Counted from the stretch's first letter, positions 1 to 8,796 are shown. The stretch: DNA of 38,077 nt from Solobacterium sp. (GCA_024698805.1 JAILQT010000056.1:1-38077), one strand, 5' to 3'. The notes: generated by a model from the sequence alone, not told the origin. Made by a program: numbers and translations.

Positions 1-362
1 TAGAAGGCGATCGCCGTATCGTTCTCATAGCGGTCCGTATAGATGCGCGTATGCGAAAAGTCCCTCTCACGCGCAGCTTCTTCAAACAGACGGATCAGTT
101 CCCTGCCGTGACCGCGTCTGCGGTACGGCTCGAGAATGCCGAACCAGCCTAGCCATGCGCTGTCCGGATCCGTATCATAGGTATACAGCCCGGTGATGCC
201 GATACATGTATCCCCGTCATAAACTAGGGAGTATGCACTGTCTGTTTTCCCGGTGATGCTGTCAATATAATTGGCTTCCCCGTTGTATTCCGGGAAGATC
301 GTATTCTGGATGCGCACCGCATATTCCAGGTTCTCTTTCGTTACGGGTACAAGGCTTGGCAT
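1..362 (-). CDS. GNAT family N-acetyltransferase (3' end cut by window)
   Basis: This is a partial gene that runs off the left edge; the first 120 residues are visible. It is absent from the ORF track because no stop lies in the window. The ATG follows a GGAGGTGTTTT ribosome site. The protein carries a GNAT acetyl-CoA-binding signature: a beta strand ending in WLGWFGIL, then the pyrophosphate loop RRRGHGREL, then a helix and the strand HTRIYTD before NDTAIAF, where the family usually has its second substrate strand. GNAT proteins move an acetyl group from acetyl-CoA to an amine; the substrate cannot be read here. It starts 16 bases after the stop of the upstream phosphatase gene, so both are probably in one transcript. 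Confidence 0.85.
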   Translation of the reverse strand, partial: MPSLVPVTKENLEYAVRIQNTIFPEYNGEANYIDSITGKTDSAYSLVYDGDTCIGITGLYTYDTDPDSAWLGWFGILEPYRRRGHGRELIRLFEEAARERDFSHTRIYTDRYENDTAIAF

Positions 363-378
363 AAAACACCTCCGTCCG

Positions 379-2130
379 TCATCCTGCATCCTGCATGGAT
401 CCTTTTTTATGACCCGGTCCGTAATACCTTACGCACAGCATCGTGAGGTCGTCGAACTGCGGTTCCTCCCCGGCAAAGGCATCTGCCGCATCATGCACAT
501 TTTTCAGGAGTTTTTCCGGTGACGCATACGGTTCCGCATTCAGTGCCTCGAGCATCCTGTCCGCACCGAACATCTGTTTGTCAGCGTCTGTCGCTTCGGG
601 CACACCGTCCGTATAGACGAATAAAGCAGCACCCGGTTCGAGCGTGAACTCGTATTCTCTGTATTTCGCATCCTGCATCCCGCCGACGACGAAACTGTGT
701 CTGTCTTTATACAGACGGAACGTGCCGTCTGTCCCCTGCAGCGCCGGGTATTCATGTCCCGCATTGACTGCCCTTACGATGCCGGTGGAGATCTCAAGGA
801 CTGCCAGCCATACCGTCACGAACATCTGCCCGTCGTTGTTTTCGCAGACATCGTTGTTCACGGTCTCCAGCACTTCCGCAGGCGAAAGGTCCATGCGCAT
901 ATGGTCTTCGATCCGGATCTTGGAAGCCATCATGAACAGGGCTGCCGGTATCCCTTTCCCGGATACGTCGGCGATCGTCATGACCAGGTGATCGTCATCC
1001 GGCATATAGAAGTCGTAGAAATCGCCGCCGATCTCCATTGCCGGGTCCATCGAAGCATAGATATCAAAAGCGGGACAGTCTTTATAATCGTCGAAATTCT
1101 TCGGCAGGATGCCGTCCTGGATCTTTTCAGCCAGCTGCATCTGCGTGGCATAGCGTTCGGTATTCGCAATACTGACAGTCAGTTCGTGTTCGTATTCGCT
1201 CAGATCCTCCTCCATATTCGACATGACATTGCCGAGGTTCTCGATCTCATCCCCTGTCTGTATATTCAGCGCGGAGAAATGGTCTGTGCGCGTTGATCCG
1301 TCTTTCCTGTCCCTGACATAAGTCTGCGCAGCTTCCGCGATGCGGTTGATCGGACTGACGACGGTGCGCATCATCCTCCGGCTCATCATCCTTTCCAGCA
1401 CGAATATGGCCGCAGCCAGTGCCAGGGTGAATGCAAATACAAACTGCCGCATGCCGGAAAGCAGCTTTCCGAGCGTGACTTCACAGAAAACAAAAAGAGG
1501 GAAATCGGGTTCATCCGAGATCATCAGACCGCTGATGCAGCGGAAACCGTTTCTTTCGGAAAAACCGATATCATAGAGTCTTTTCATGGGATCGCTGCAG
1601 TTCAGGAACTTGTTTATGACCCTGTCCTCCATCGGTTCCCAGTCCCCCGGATAATACTTTGTGCCTTCACGGGTGTTCGGTTCGCATACATAGACCAGTG
1701 CCTGCGTATCGGGATCGATAACGGCTGCGTAGAGATTGGATACCGTGCTGTTGCTGAGAAACTGGTCTATCGTGTCGATCAGCTTCCAGTACTCGGGATT
1801 GTCCGTTGCGGACCGGAACAATGCCCTGTATTCTTCCGTGCCGGTCTTCTGCTTTTCCTCTACGTCCAGTCCCCGGTATATCTCCAGGACATTCCTGCCG
1901 ACGCTGCCGGCGTCGATGGTCCTGTTGATCATACTGCCGGCTGTGCACGCAAGGCCGTATGCCTTGTCGATATACTGGTCGGCAACACTGTAGGTATAGG
2001 TCGTCAGGCCTGCAGCCAGCGCGACCAGCCCGATCAGCAGCGAGCCCATCAGTACGGCGCGGTACACCTTTGCCTGCAGGGATCTCTGTATTTTTGTTTC
2101 TGCTGCGTTCGTTTCTTTCATGGTGTTCAT
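379..2130 (-). CDS. Membrane-anchored SpoIIE/RsbU-type PP2C serine phosphatase
   Basis: From the ATG at 2130 (MNTMKET; the ATG at 2121 is equally possible) the product is 583 residues. Membrane segments lie at about 23-47 and 228-248, with a sensor-like extracellular part of roughly 180 residues between them. A HAMP-like linker (about 249-310) and a coiled stretch follow. The C-terminal PP2C/SpoIIE domain (about 355-570) shows GGDFYDF, ADVSGKGIPAALFM, YTDGVPEA and the closing FDDLTML, which hold the metal-binding aspartates. Such proteins dephosphorylate anti-anti-sigma factors, so this is probably a signal receptor feeding a partner-switching pathway; no partner genes are nearby. The track ORF starts at 2343, but that extension runs through a terminator hairpin and is not real coding sequence. 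Confidence 0.85.
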   Translation of the reverse strand: MNTMKETNAAETKIQRSLQAKVYRAVLMGSLLIGLVALAAGLTTYTYSVADQYIDKAYGLACTAGSMINRTIDAGSVGRNVLEIYRGLDVEEKQKTGTEEYRALFRSATDNPEYWKLIDTIDQFLSNSTVSNLYAAVIDPDTQALVYVCEPNTREGTKYYPGDWEPMEDRVINKFLNCSDPMKRLYDIGFSERNGFRCISGLMISDEPDFPLFVFCEVTLGKLLSGMRQFVFAFTLALAAAIFVLERMMSRRMMRTVVSPINRIAEAAQTYVRDRKDGSTRTDHFSALNIQTGDEIENLGNVMSNMEEDLSEYEHELTVSIANTERYATQMQLAEKIQDGILPKNFDDYKDCPAFDIYASMDPAMEIGGDFYDFYMPDDDHLVMTIADVSGKGIPAALFMMASKIRIEDHMRMDLSPAEVLETVNNDVCENNDGQMFVTVWLAVLEISTGIVRAVNAGHEYPALQGTDGTFRLYKDRHSFVVGGMQDAKYREYEFTLEPGAALFVYTDGVPEATDADKQMFGADRMLEALNAEPYASPEKLLKNVHDAADAFAGEEPQFDDLTMLCVRYYGPGHKKGSMQDAG

Positions 2131-2292
2131 CCCGGATATATCCATTATACACGCTGCGCATGCCCTGCCTGAAACATCCTGCATTTTCCAGCATGGATTT
2201 GTTTTTCTGCACAGATCCCGTACGGCTGCAGGGAAAGCCTGCAGAAGTTCCCGGGTATTCCCGGATATGGCTGCATTCCCCTGTAATACAGG

Positions 2293-2340
2293 AAAACGCT
2301 GTATACAAACAGTTCCCGTACTGTGTATACAGCGCTTTTT
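2293..2340 (-). terminator. Intrinsic terminator after the leucine-rich-repeat gene
   Basis: The arms CGCTGTATAC (2297-2306) and GTATACAGCG pair perfectly, and an inner ACAGT/ACTGT stem sits on a small loop. On minus the hairpin is followed by GTTTTCC. It lies between the LRR gene and the phosphatase gene. A T5 run on the plus side suggests it may work in both directions. Confidence 0.75.
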
Positions 2341-2420
2341 CATTTATATCATCCAGGCATCCGGAAGACTGCAGCTGATCCTTCCCGACAGTATGAGGAC
2401 CCTGTGTGAAACGGTGTTCT

Positions 2421-3532
2421 TCAGCCCTGCCTCAGCATCACCAGGCTCAGCTTATACCATGCGATGTATTCCTGCACCGCGCGGTTGCCGTGATGATGGA
2501 TCTTAAGCCCGTAAGCGTATCTGTCATAGATGCTGTACTGGTATTTCTCCCTGTAACTGCTTTGTTTGAATCCGAGAGCGAAATGACCGATCTGCCTGAC
2601 TGTGGACGGGATCGTGATGCTGGTCAGGCTTTCACAGTCGCCGAATGCCCAGGAGGCGATCTTCCGGAGTCCCGGGTGCAGGGTCACCTTTCTCAGCTTT
2701 CTGCAGCGCATGAATGCATAGGACACGATCTCCTTTACACTGCCGGGTATATCCGCCTCTTCCAGCGCCGTGCAGTCCTCAAAGGCATGGAAGCCGATCT
2801 CTGTCACGGTCTTCGGGATCGAGACATGTTTCATGGTCCTGTTGGCCTTGAAGGCATATCTGCCGATCGCTGTGACTCCTTTCGGGATCGCCATGTTTTC
2901 ATCCGTACCGTTATAACAGAGCAGGACGCCGTCCCTGATCTCAAATTCGGGCAGTACGGCTTCTTTTTCTGCCGGGATGAACAGGAGGTCATTCTCGTGC
3001 GCATAGGTACGGGCCGTGCTGTATACAGACGCATGTACTTCAAAGCCTTCGACCTTCTCAGCGTCCGGGCCGAAATTACTGGTGAATCCGAAAGCCTCCG
3101 CGTCGATCTGTGTGACGGTGTCAGGGACCGCAATGCTTTTCAGCTGCTTACAGTCTGCGAAAGCCCGCTGCCGATATATCTCAGACCGAAAGGCAGCTCA
3201 ATACTGCTGATGGCCGTTCCCATAAAACACTGGTCGCCGATCTTCTTCAGGCCTTTGGAGAGCCGGACAGACTGAACGGCACCGCACTGATAAAAAGCCC
3301 TGCTGTCCGCGGCTGTCACACTGTCCGGCAGACTGACGTCCTGCAGGGATGTGCAGCCCATGAATGATTCTTTCCCGATCTCCTGCAGTCCTTCGGGAAA
3401 TACGACGGAAACGATCTCCGTGTGTCCCTCGAAAACATTGTCTGCGATCTTCGTTACGCCTTCCGGTATAACGAGGTCTGCTTCCTGTCCGCTGTATCCT
3501 GTGATCATCCCGTTTTCGATCTTAAGACCCAT
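2421..3532 (-). pseudogene. BspA-type leucine-rich repeat protein, frameshifted
   Basis: Two ORFs (3140-3532 and 2421-2894) and the unlabelled stretch between them form one protein of about 370 residues. It is built of LRR_5 (BspA/Treponema type) repeats, for example VIPEGVTKIADNVFEGHTEI and PSTVRQIGHFAL, each about 23 residues. The frame breaks at IGSG/LSQTV. Adding one base to the CCC run at 3164-3166 (plus strand) restores IGSGAFADCKQLKSIAVPDT and then the repeats up to 2421. The middle holds the usual VYSTARTYAHEN spacer of this family. No signal peptide or anchor is visible, so it may be cytosolic or lack export parts. LRR_5 proteins are usually binding modules. A lost G in a short G run could also be a sequencing error. 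Confidence 0.8.
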
Positions 3533-3562
3533 ATGTACCTCCGTTATAAGATTGCTGTTCGC

Positions 3563-5833
3563 TCAGATCAGTATACTGTCCGTTTTCAGCCCGATCTGCG
3601 GCTTGATCTCACTGAGGAAGTATTCCTCCGTCAGCGGTCTGTCATAATCCCAGTACAGGACCGTGATGCCGTGCGCCCTGCAGCGGCGGAACTTCCGTTC
3701 ATCCCGCTCCCGGTTCCGTTTATGTCCTTCCAGGCCGCCGAAGAACGCGACCGGTTCGTAGTGCTGCTTCCCCTGGTATTCGATCGCCGTATCCGCTGAG
3801 GGGATATAGATATCAAGTCTCTGTCCGAACAGGAAGTCCGGCTGGTACTGGAACTGCGCGTCGGGGTAATGTTTCAGCACGATCGCATAGGCTTTCTGTT
3901 CCGATTTCCATTTTGCATGGGTCTTCCCGTCCCCGATCAGGTATTCATAGATCCTGTTTGTTTTTGAATTCAGATCCCGGTGATAGTCCTGCAGGAGCTT
4001 CTTCAGTTCAGGCTCTTCGATCGACCGCAGGCTCCGGTATTCCTCCCGGTAATAATTGACCTGGTACATCAGGTATTCGATCTTTGCGATACGGTTGTAC
4101 TGCATAAGGAACTGCGCTGCCGGTTCCGGATGGCCGTGGTCATACTGATTGAAAAGATTCCGGCCGGACATCACCAGCAGTTCGATCAGCGGATAGTCGC
4201 TGCGCCGGATCCGGATGACATACGCATTCTCCCCGGTCTGCACCGGTTCATCATACCGGCCTGCCAGATAGTGTTCGATATCCCCTCTTTTGCCATCCGG
4301 GTAATGATAGCGGTATTCGATCTTCCCCCTGCCCCGGACAGTATCCCAGATACCGTCTGTCATGGCCTGCTGCACAAGGCTGCCGATCTGTGCATGCAGG
4401 TCATCCAGGATCTCCTTTTTCCTCTTTTCCCTCTCCAGCTCCTTCTGACGGTGCGTGCGTTTCTCATCGCTTTCCATGAGCTGCTGTTCCTTCATGAATG
4501 TCGCGCCGCCCATGCGCAGGCCGCAGAATTCAGGATAGCGTTCCATATACGCGTCAAAGTCTGCGAGGTCAAGGAACGCCTCCAGTTTCGGATCTTTCTT
4601 TTCCTTCAGCCTGTCCAGCGTGATCCGGACATTGCGGTCGGATGGTTCGAGGTCATACGGCCATTCGACCAGCTGCACCCGGTTCTCTTCGCAGAGCTTC
4701 TGTTTCTTCCTGTCCAGTTCCCATCTCGTGATGAGCGCTTCCTCACCGCCGAAGAAAGGTACCGGGCGGTAATGCTGGATGCCCTGGTATTCGATCGCCG
4801 TGCGCAGCGAAGGGATATAGATATCAAGGCTCTGCGTGCCGAGCCATTCCGGCCGGTACTGGCAGAGCGTATCCGGGTACCGTCTGCGCACGGCATGAAA
4901 CAGCGACAGTTCGTGTTTCCATTTCGGTTTAATGACCCCCTGCTCTGTCAGCGCGGTCCGGATCTTCGTCCGTTCCAGTTTCCAGTTCGTTTTATAACCG
5001 TCCTTCTCTTCATAGAGTGCAATGTCTTTGTACCACCACTGGAAGACCGGCATGATCCGTGTCGTCAGGTTCAGGAAAAGATCAAGTTCCGATGCGAAGT
5101 AGCCGCATTCCAGGATATGCCGGATATTGCGGCGGACATAGACGGCTTTGGCCGGGTTGAGATGGTAAGGCAGCGCTCCGAGATAGACTGCCGTCCTGTC
5201 AGGCAGGTACGGGGAGCGGAGCACGGTATCATTCTGGCGCAGATGTGTCTGGTACCAGGACAGGGAATAGTCATACAGCGAGTAACCGCCGAAAAGATCC
5301 TGCGAGGTGTTCGTATACAGGAGATGGTACATCAGCAGGACATCGTCCATGTTTTCTTTATCGAACACAGCCAGGTAATGGACCTTGTCCTCATCCGGGA
5401 AGAGGTTGTTTATTGCCCTGAACTGCTTTGCGCGGCTGCAGACTTCGGTGATCACAAAGAACTGCGATACATAGCTTTCGGGAAACAGGAAACAGGCGTT
5501 CTGATCGGTATCGATATCCGCAAACTGTTCCATAAACGCATTCACATAACGGTTCTCTTCCGGCAGCCCGCAGGATTCGATGATCTCTTTTGTGGCGTAC
5601 CGGTACGGCAGGTCACTCAGTGCGAGCTGGATGAGGAACTCATCGCAGCGTTCTGCCTTGTAATCCTCCTCAAGGCCTTCGAAGTCAGCCTGAAAAGATG
5701 CGTGTTCCGCAAGCAGCTGTTCCAGATCCGTAAAGACAGTCTTTTCATGATACCGGGGATAGCGCTCCCACAGCATGTCCAGACGGTCAAACGTATCCGG
5801 CATATCCGGTTTTGCATGTATTTTTACGGTCAT
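3563..5833 (-). CDS. Protein with two Vsr-like/EDxHD-type nuclease domains
   Basis: The track starts at a TTG (5866, 767 residues); the ATG at 5833 (MTVKIHAK, 756 residues) is more likely, as a TATAAT-like box lies just upstream. In track numbering two similar segments stand out: about 315-405 and 652-745. Each has WK.E......RRYPD followed by QY.P..L, then LDIYIPS...AIEYQG.QHY.PV.FFGG, a run R...D..K...C, and a hydrophobic strand ending in a Y-D pair. This D-x-n-E-x-Q-x-H pattern is that of the Vsr-like PD-(D/E)XK nuclease fold also found in homing endonucleases. Both copies keep D, E, Q and H. The N-terminal 300 residues and the charged middle (460-490) are not recognised. It may be a defence or repair nuclease. 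It stands alone, with no methylase nearby. Confidence 0.7.
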   Translation of the reverse strand: MTVKIHAKPDMPDTFDRLDMLWERYPRYHEKTVFTDLEQLLAEHASFQADFEGLEEDYKAERCDEFLIQLALSDLPYRYATKEIIESCGLPEENRYVNAFMEQFADIDTDQNACFLFPESYVSQFFVITEVCSRAKQFRAINNLFPDEDKVHYLAVFDKENMDDVLLMYHLLYTNTSQDLFGGYSLYDYSLSWYQTHLRQNDTVLRSPYLPDRTAVYLGALPYHLNPAKAVYVRRNIRHILECGYFASELDLFLNLTTRIMPVFQWWYKDIALYEEKDGYKTNWKLERTKIRTALTEQGVIKPKWKHELSLFHAVRRRYPDTLCQYRPEWLGTQSLDIYIPSLRTAIEYQGIQHYRPVPFFGGEEALITRWELDRKKQKLCEENRVQLVEWPYDLEPSDRNVRITLDRLKEKKDPKLEAFLDLADFDAYMERYPEFCGLRMGGATFMKEQQLMESDEKRTHRQKELEREKRKKEILDDLHAQIGSLVQQAMTDGIWDTVRGRGKIEYRYHYPDGKRGDIEHYLAGRYDEPVQTGENAYVIRIRRSDYPLIELLVMSGRNLFNQYDHGHPEPAAQFLMQYNRIAKIEYLMYQVNYYREEYRSLRSIEEPELKKLLQDYHRDLNSKTNRIYEYLIGDGKTHAKWKSEQKAYAIVLKHYPDAQFQYQPDFLFGQRLDIYIPSADTAIEYQGKQHYEPVAFFGGLEGHKRNRERDERKFRRCRAHGITVLYWDYDRPLTEEYFLSEIKPQIGLKTDSILI

Positions 5834-5846
5834 ATCCCTAATGGAG

Positions 5847-5852
5847 ATTATA
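5847..5852 (-). promoter_or_regulatory. -10-like TATAAT before the tandem nuclease gene
   Basis: A perfect TATAAT on minus ends 14 bases before the ATG at 5833. I see no good -35 at 16-18 bases. If used, the 5' leader would be very short. Confidence 0.35.
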
Positions 5853-5935
5853 GCCGATTCTGACAAGGAGGATACAGGCTGTGATCATGGGAAAAGCGTT
5901 CTGCAGTGTCCCGGTTATCCGTAAAGCTGTCATAT

Positions 5936-5959
5936 AAAAAAGGGATCCCGGAAGATCCC
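5936..5959 (-). terminator. Intrinsic terminator after the GNAT pair
   Basis: On minus the arms GGGATC and GATCCC enclose TTCCGG and are followed by a run of six T. It lies just past the stop of the GNAT gene at 5994. Confidence 0.85.
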
Positions 5960-5993
5960 CCGTTTCCTGAACCGATATAACAGTAAGTCCCCT

Positions 5994-6446
5994 TTATTCC
6001 CCCGTAGGGACCCGGGCATTCAGGCTCTTGTTGCGGTAATTGATATTTGTACGCAGCGTATACCCCCTGCTTTCCCAGAATTCATTCGCCGCATCATTAT
6101 CCTTGAATACGATATCGAAGACCTTATGGATGCCTTCTTTCTTCAGGGCCTCCTCAGCACATGCGACGAGCCTTCCGGCGATCCCCCTGCGGCGGTGGGC
6201 GGGATGGATGCACAGATGATGGATGATGCCGCGGCGCCCGTCATGACCGGAGAGGATCACTCCGGCGATCTTTCCGTCCGCTGTCGCCGCAAAACAGGTG
6301 TCCGGGTTGCGCTTCAGATATCTCCCGATCCCCTCTCGGCTGTCGTCGACCGGGTTCAGTGCCCTGCGGGTCTGTTCCGTGCTGTTCCATAACTCATAGA
6401 TCTCATCATAATCATCGATCGTGATCTTCCTGATTCCGTATTCCAT
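5994..6446 (-). CDS. GNAT family N-acetyltransferase
   Basis: From MEYGIRK the protein is 150 residues, the usual size for a single GNAT domain. A CGGAGGAAC ribosome site precedes this ATG; the track start at 6497 adds an unconserved head. The sequence shows the N-terminal strand IRKITIDDYDEI, the central strand IIHHLCIHPAHRRRGIAGRLV with the acetyl-CoA pyrophosphate loop, and the C-terminal NDAANEFWESRGY typical of the fold. It resembles the RimI/YpeA-type subgroup, but the acceptor amine is unknown. It lies 47 bases after another GNAT gene and they probably share a transcript that ends at the terminator at 5936-5959. Confidence 0.88.
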   Translation of the reverse strand: MEYGIRKITIDDYDEIYELWNSTEQTRRALNPVDDSREGIGRYLKRNPDTCFAATADGKIAGVILSGHDGRRGIIHHLCIHPAHRRRGIAGRLVACAEEALKKEGIHKVFDIVFKDNDAANEFWESRGYTLRTNINYRNKSLNARVPTGE

Positions 6447-6493
6447 TGAAGCTGTTCCTCCGTTCTGCTGCCCTGCCGGTATTGATGATCTGT

Positions 6494-7000
6494 TCATTTT
6501 TGTTCAGTCTGCAGGCAATGCGTTCCCAATTCACGGATCATGATATATTCGTGCTCATTTTCACCTGTGATGCGGAATCCGGCCTTTTCATATATCCGGA
6601 CGGCATAATTCTCCTTCCACACCGCCAGGGAAACGCGTTCGAAACCTTTTTCCCTTAGCAGCTGCAGCATTGCCTCCAGCATGCGCGTCCCGATGCCCTG
6701 CCCGCGGTAATCTTTGTACAGCGCTATGGCCAGCGACGGCGTATCCCCGTCCACATGGCCGTAATCCTGCATGATCCGGGCCCAGGCCGCGCCGACAGGC
6801 CTGCCGTCATCTTCCGCGACGATGCCGCAGTCCGCCCTGCCTGCCCCGAAATCCGCATAGTAAAGCTTCAGTTCCGGCCTGTCTGTGATCTCCCTGGGCG
6901 GCGCCTCTGCACCTTCCGGGATGAATATCGCCTCATATACGAACTCTTTCAGAAGATCTGTCTCTCCCGCTTCCAGCCTGCGCAGTCTCATTACCATCAT
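6494..7000 (-). CDS. GNAT family N-acetyltransferase
   Basis: The ATG at 7000 (MMVMRLRR) follows AGGAAAGG and gives 168 residues; the ATGs at 6997 and 6991 are alternatives. Landmarks are the N-terminal strand, GRPVGAAWARIM, SLAIALYKDYRGQGIGTRML (the acetyl-CoA loop is RGQGIG) and NYAVRIYEKAGF. It is thus a complete GNAT, first of a two-gene unit with the GNAT at 5994. It is divergent from the plus-strand gene at 7117, with about 116 bases of shared regulatory DNA between them that hold repeats described elsewhere. The substrate is unknown. Confidence 0.87.
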   Translation of the reverse strand: MMVMRLRRLEAGETDLLKEFVYEAIFIPEGAEAPPREITDRPELKLYYADFGAGRADCGIVAEDDGRPVGAAWARIMQDYGHVDGDTPSLAIALYKDYRGQGIGTRMLEAMLQLLREKGFERVSLAVWKENYAVRIYEKAGFRITGENEHEYIMIRELGTHCLQTEQK

Positions 7001-7032
7001 GCCTTTCCTGCATTCTATTATCTTCACTGCCG

Positions 7033-7095
7033 TGCAAATATGCAAATATCCGGCAAAACATGCATACACTCACGCTGATTCTGTGAGATGATACA
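7033..7095. promoter_or_regulatory. Repeats in the divergent GNAT intergenic region
   Basis: A direct repeat TGCAAATA-TGCAAATA (7033-7048) is followed by an imperfect inverted repeat with half-sites TGCATACACTCAC and GTGAGATGATACA (7061-7095). The perfect core is CTCAC-N9-GTGAG. The position between two divergent genes suggests an operator, but I cannot name a regulator. Confidence 0.35.
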
Positions 7096-7116
7096 TGTAG
7101 CAGCAGGAGGCAGCTT

Positions 7117-8028
7117 ATGGAAAACAGAATCACGAAAGAACGTATCCTTGACGGCGTCTTATTCAGTTCATTCGAAGAGTTCTTCGACCTTGCCAAGCTT
7201 CTGATCTATGACGATTTCGAAGCAGAGATAGAGCCGTCCCTTGAGAACCTCAAAATGATCATGCAGTCCCAGAAGGATTATTATGTCCTGCTGACATGGG
7301 AAAACGCGGATCTGTCCAGGATCGCCTTCAGCTATGAAGCTACTGCAAAATACTATAAAGACCGGATGGACAGACATCCCGAATACGCGGAATATGCGGA
7401 AATGGCAGAAAAGCAGCTGGGCAGGACACTGTTCGGCCTGATCACCGATATCTTCATGGACCGGGACAGCGGTTATCTCTGCGAGCTGCTGCTGGTCGAC
7501 GGGCTGAGGATGGCCGAATATACGTTCGATATCCGCAAACTCTCCGGCATCTATGACGCGCAGCTGATCAGGGAATCGGATTATGAAGACGTACTGAGAC
7601 TCTACCGGGACAACATGCAGTATTTTGAACAGCTGGGCATCACGCCGACGATCGATACCGTGCGGCACGACGCTGAAAGATGCCCCAAAGGCTGCGATCC
7701 CAAGAACAAATACTTTGTCGTACTCCGCGATCCGGATGTGGTTTGTGCTGCCAGGCTGTGCCTGCATTACCCCCGGCAGGACGCTGTATGGATCGACTTC
7801 ATGATGATCCCCAGCGACATGCAGGGCTTCAGCTTCGGCTCCGAGATCTTAAGGGATATGCTCGACGCCTTCACGGAATGCGGCTTCATGTGGGTCGAAG
7901 CGGGCTATGCGAAAGGAAACCGGCAGGCGGAAAAATTCTGGCACAGGAACTGGTTCGTCGACCTGCATTCGGAAACGAATGAAGAGGACGGCCTTACCTA
8001 TCACCATATGATCCGCGGGCTGCAGTAA
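7117..8028 (+). CDS. Two-part protein with a C-terminal GNAT-like domain
   Basis: The ATG follows AGCAGGAGGCAGCTT. The product is 303 residues. Residues 1 to about 145 are not recognised: they are rich in acidic and aromatic residues and may be a degenerate acyltransferase half. From about 150 the sequence reads like a GNAT domain: LIRESDYEDVLRLYRDNMQYF at the start, KYFVVLRDPDVVCAARLC, VWIDFMMIPSDMQGFSFGSEIL and GNRQAEKFWHRNWF. The acetyl-CoA loop is unusual because FSFGSE replaces the RGxG pattern, so acetyl-CoA binding is inferred from layout only. It is one of the few plus-strand genes and is followed, without a clear terminator, by the XRE regulator. Confidence 0.65.
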   Translation: MENRITKERILDGVLFSSFEEFFDLAKLLIYDDFEAEIEPSLENLKMIMQSQKDYYVLLTWENADLSRIAFSYEATAKYYKDRMDRHPEYAEYAEMAEKQLGRTLFGLITDIFMDRDSGYLCELLLVDGLRMAEYTFDIRKLSGIYDAQLIRESDYEDVLRLYRDNMQYFEQLGITPTIDTVRHDAERCPKGCDPKNKYFVVLRDPDVVCAARLCLHYPRQDAVWIDFMMIPSDMQGFSFGSEILRDMLDAFTECGFMWVEAGYAKGNRQAEKFWHRNWFVDLHSETNEEDGLTYHHMIRGLQ

Positions 8029-8062
8029 GCTTTCCGGCAGGAGAAGACGGGAAAATGACCCG

Positions 8063-8079
8063 TGTTACGATTCGTAACA
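8063..8079. promoter_or_regulatory. Perfect 17-bp palindrome, fits the GlnR/TnrA consensus
   Basis: TGTTACGA-T-TCGTAACA is an exact inverted repeat with one central base. It also fits the published GlnR/TnrA box TGTNAN7TNACA. It ends 95 bases before the XRE regulator gene and 34 bases after the stop of the upstream gene. It could equally be the autoregulatory site of the XRE protein. Confidence 0.5.
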
Positions 8080-8174
8080 GGCATGATACGGACCGTCTAT
8101 TGTGAAGCAGGCAGCGGGGATCTATAGTGCAGACAGAAAGAAAAAGCGCAAATGGCGCACCTGGAGGTCTGTAT

Positions 8175-8750
8175 ATGACATTTGGAGAAAAGCTAAGGGA
8201 AGCGAGAAAACAGGCGAAACTCTCCCAGGAGGAGTTCGCGGAAAAGGCAGGTGTATCCCGCTCTGCCGTAGCAAAATGGGAATCGGACAGGGGCATGCCC
8301 GATGTGGATAACCTGAAGGTGATCGCATCACTTCTGGACATCAGCATCGATTACCTGCTGGCAGAGGATACCCGTCTCACATTCAATGAGACAAGGGAAC
8401 CGATCGATCTGGATTCCTATACGAAAACAGGGAAATGCCGGGATAAGAAAGATGCCGCATGTTATGCAAAATACAGCAATGCGGATGCGATCTATCCCCT
8501 GATCCGGAGAAAGAACCAGTCCCTGCTGGAAAAGACAGTGGATTTCATCGTGCAGCCGGGGATCGTGCAGATCGCCGATTATATGAACGACAGCGATGCC
8601 TGTTTCCTCGTGGAGACAAAAGGAAGGCAGATCCTGGTCCGCGTCGGGAAGGATTTCATCACCTCCTCCGAGCTGGCGAACAAAGTGGATCCGAAGCGGT
8701 TCACGATCGGGAACAGCATATTCCGCAGTACGGTATACCGGCTTATCTGA
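8175..8750 (+). CDS. XRE-family transcriptional regulator
   Basis: The ATG at 8175 (MTFGEKLREARK) sits behind CTGGAGGTCTGTAT and gives 191 residues; the track start at 8127 is too early. Residues 1-65 are a typical HTH_3/Cro-CI domain: LSQEEFAEKAGVSRSAVAKWE is the helix-turn-helix, closed by MPDVDNLKVIASLLDISIDYLL. The C-terminal 120 residues are a separate domain that I cannot name; a similar layout occurs in stand-alone Bacillota regulators in which the tail senses something. It has its own strong terminator. A palindrome upstream may be its operator. Confidence 0.88.
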   Translation: MTFGEKLREARKQAKLSQEEFAEKAGVSRSAVAKWESDRGMPDVDNLKVIASLLDISIDYLLAEDTRLTFNETREPIDLDSYTKTGKCRDKKDAACYAKYSNADAIYPLIRRKNQSLLEKTVDFIVQPGIVQIADYMNDSDACFLVETKGRQILVRVGKDFITSSELANKVDPKRFTIGNSIFRSTVYRLI

Positions 8751-8796
8751 AAACGGCCTGTACGCAGACAGGACGTTCTTCAGCATAAACTTATGA

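Noticed and set aside
3980-5863. 627-codon plus-strand ORF
   Set aside because: It is antisense to the tandem nuclease gene, has no domain signal and no ribosome site, and its composition is that of a codon-biased shadow.
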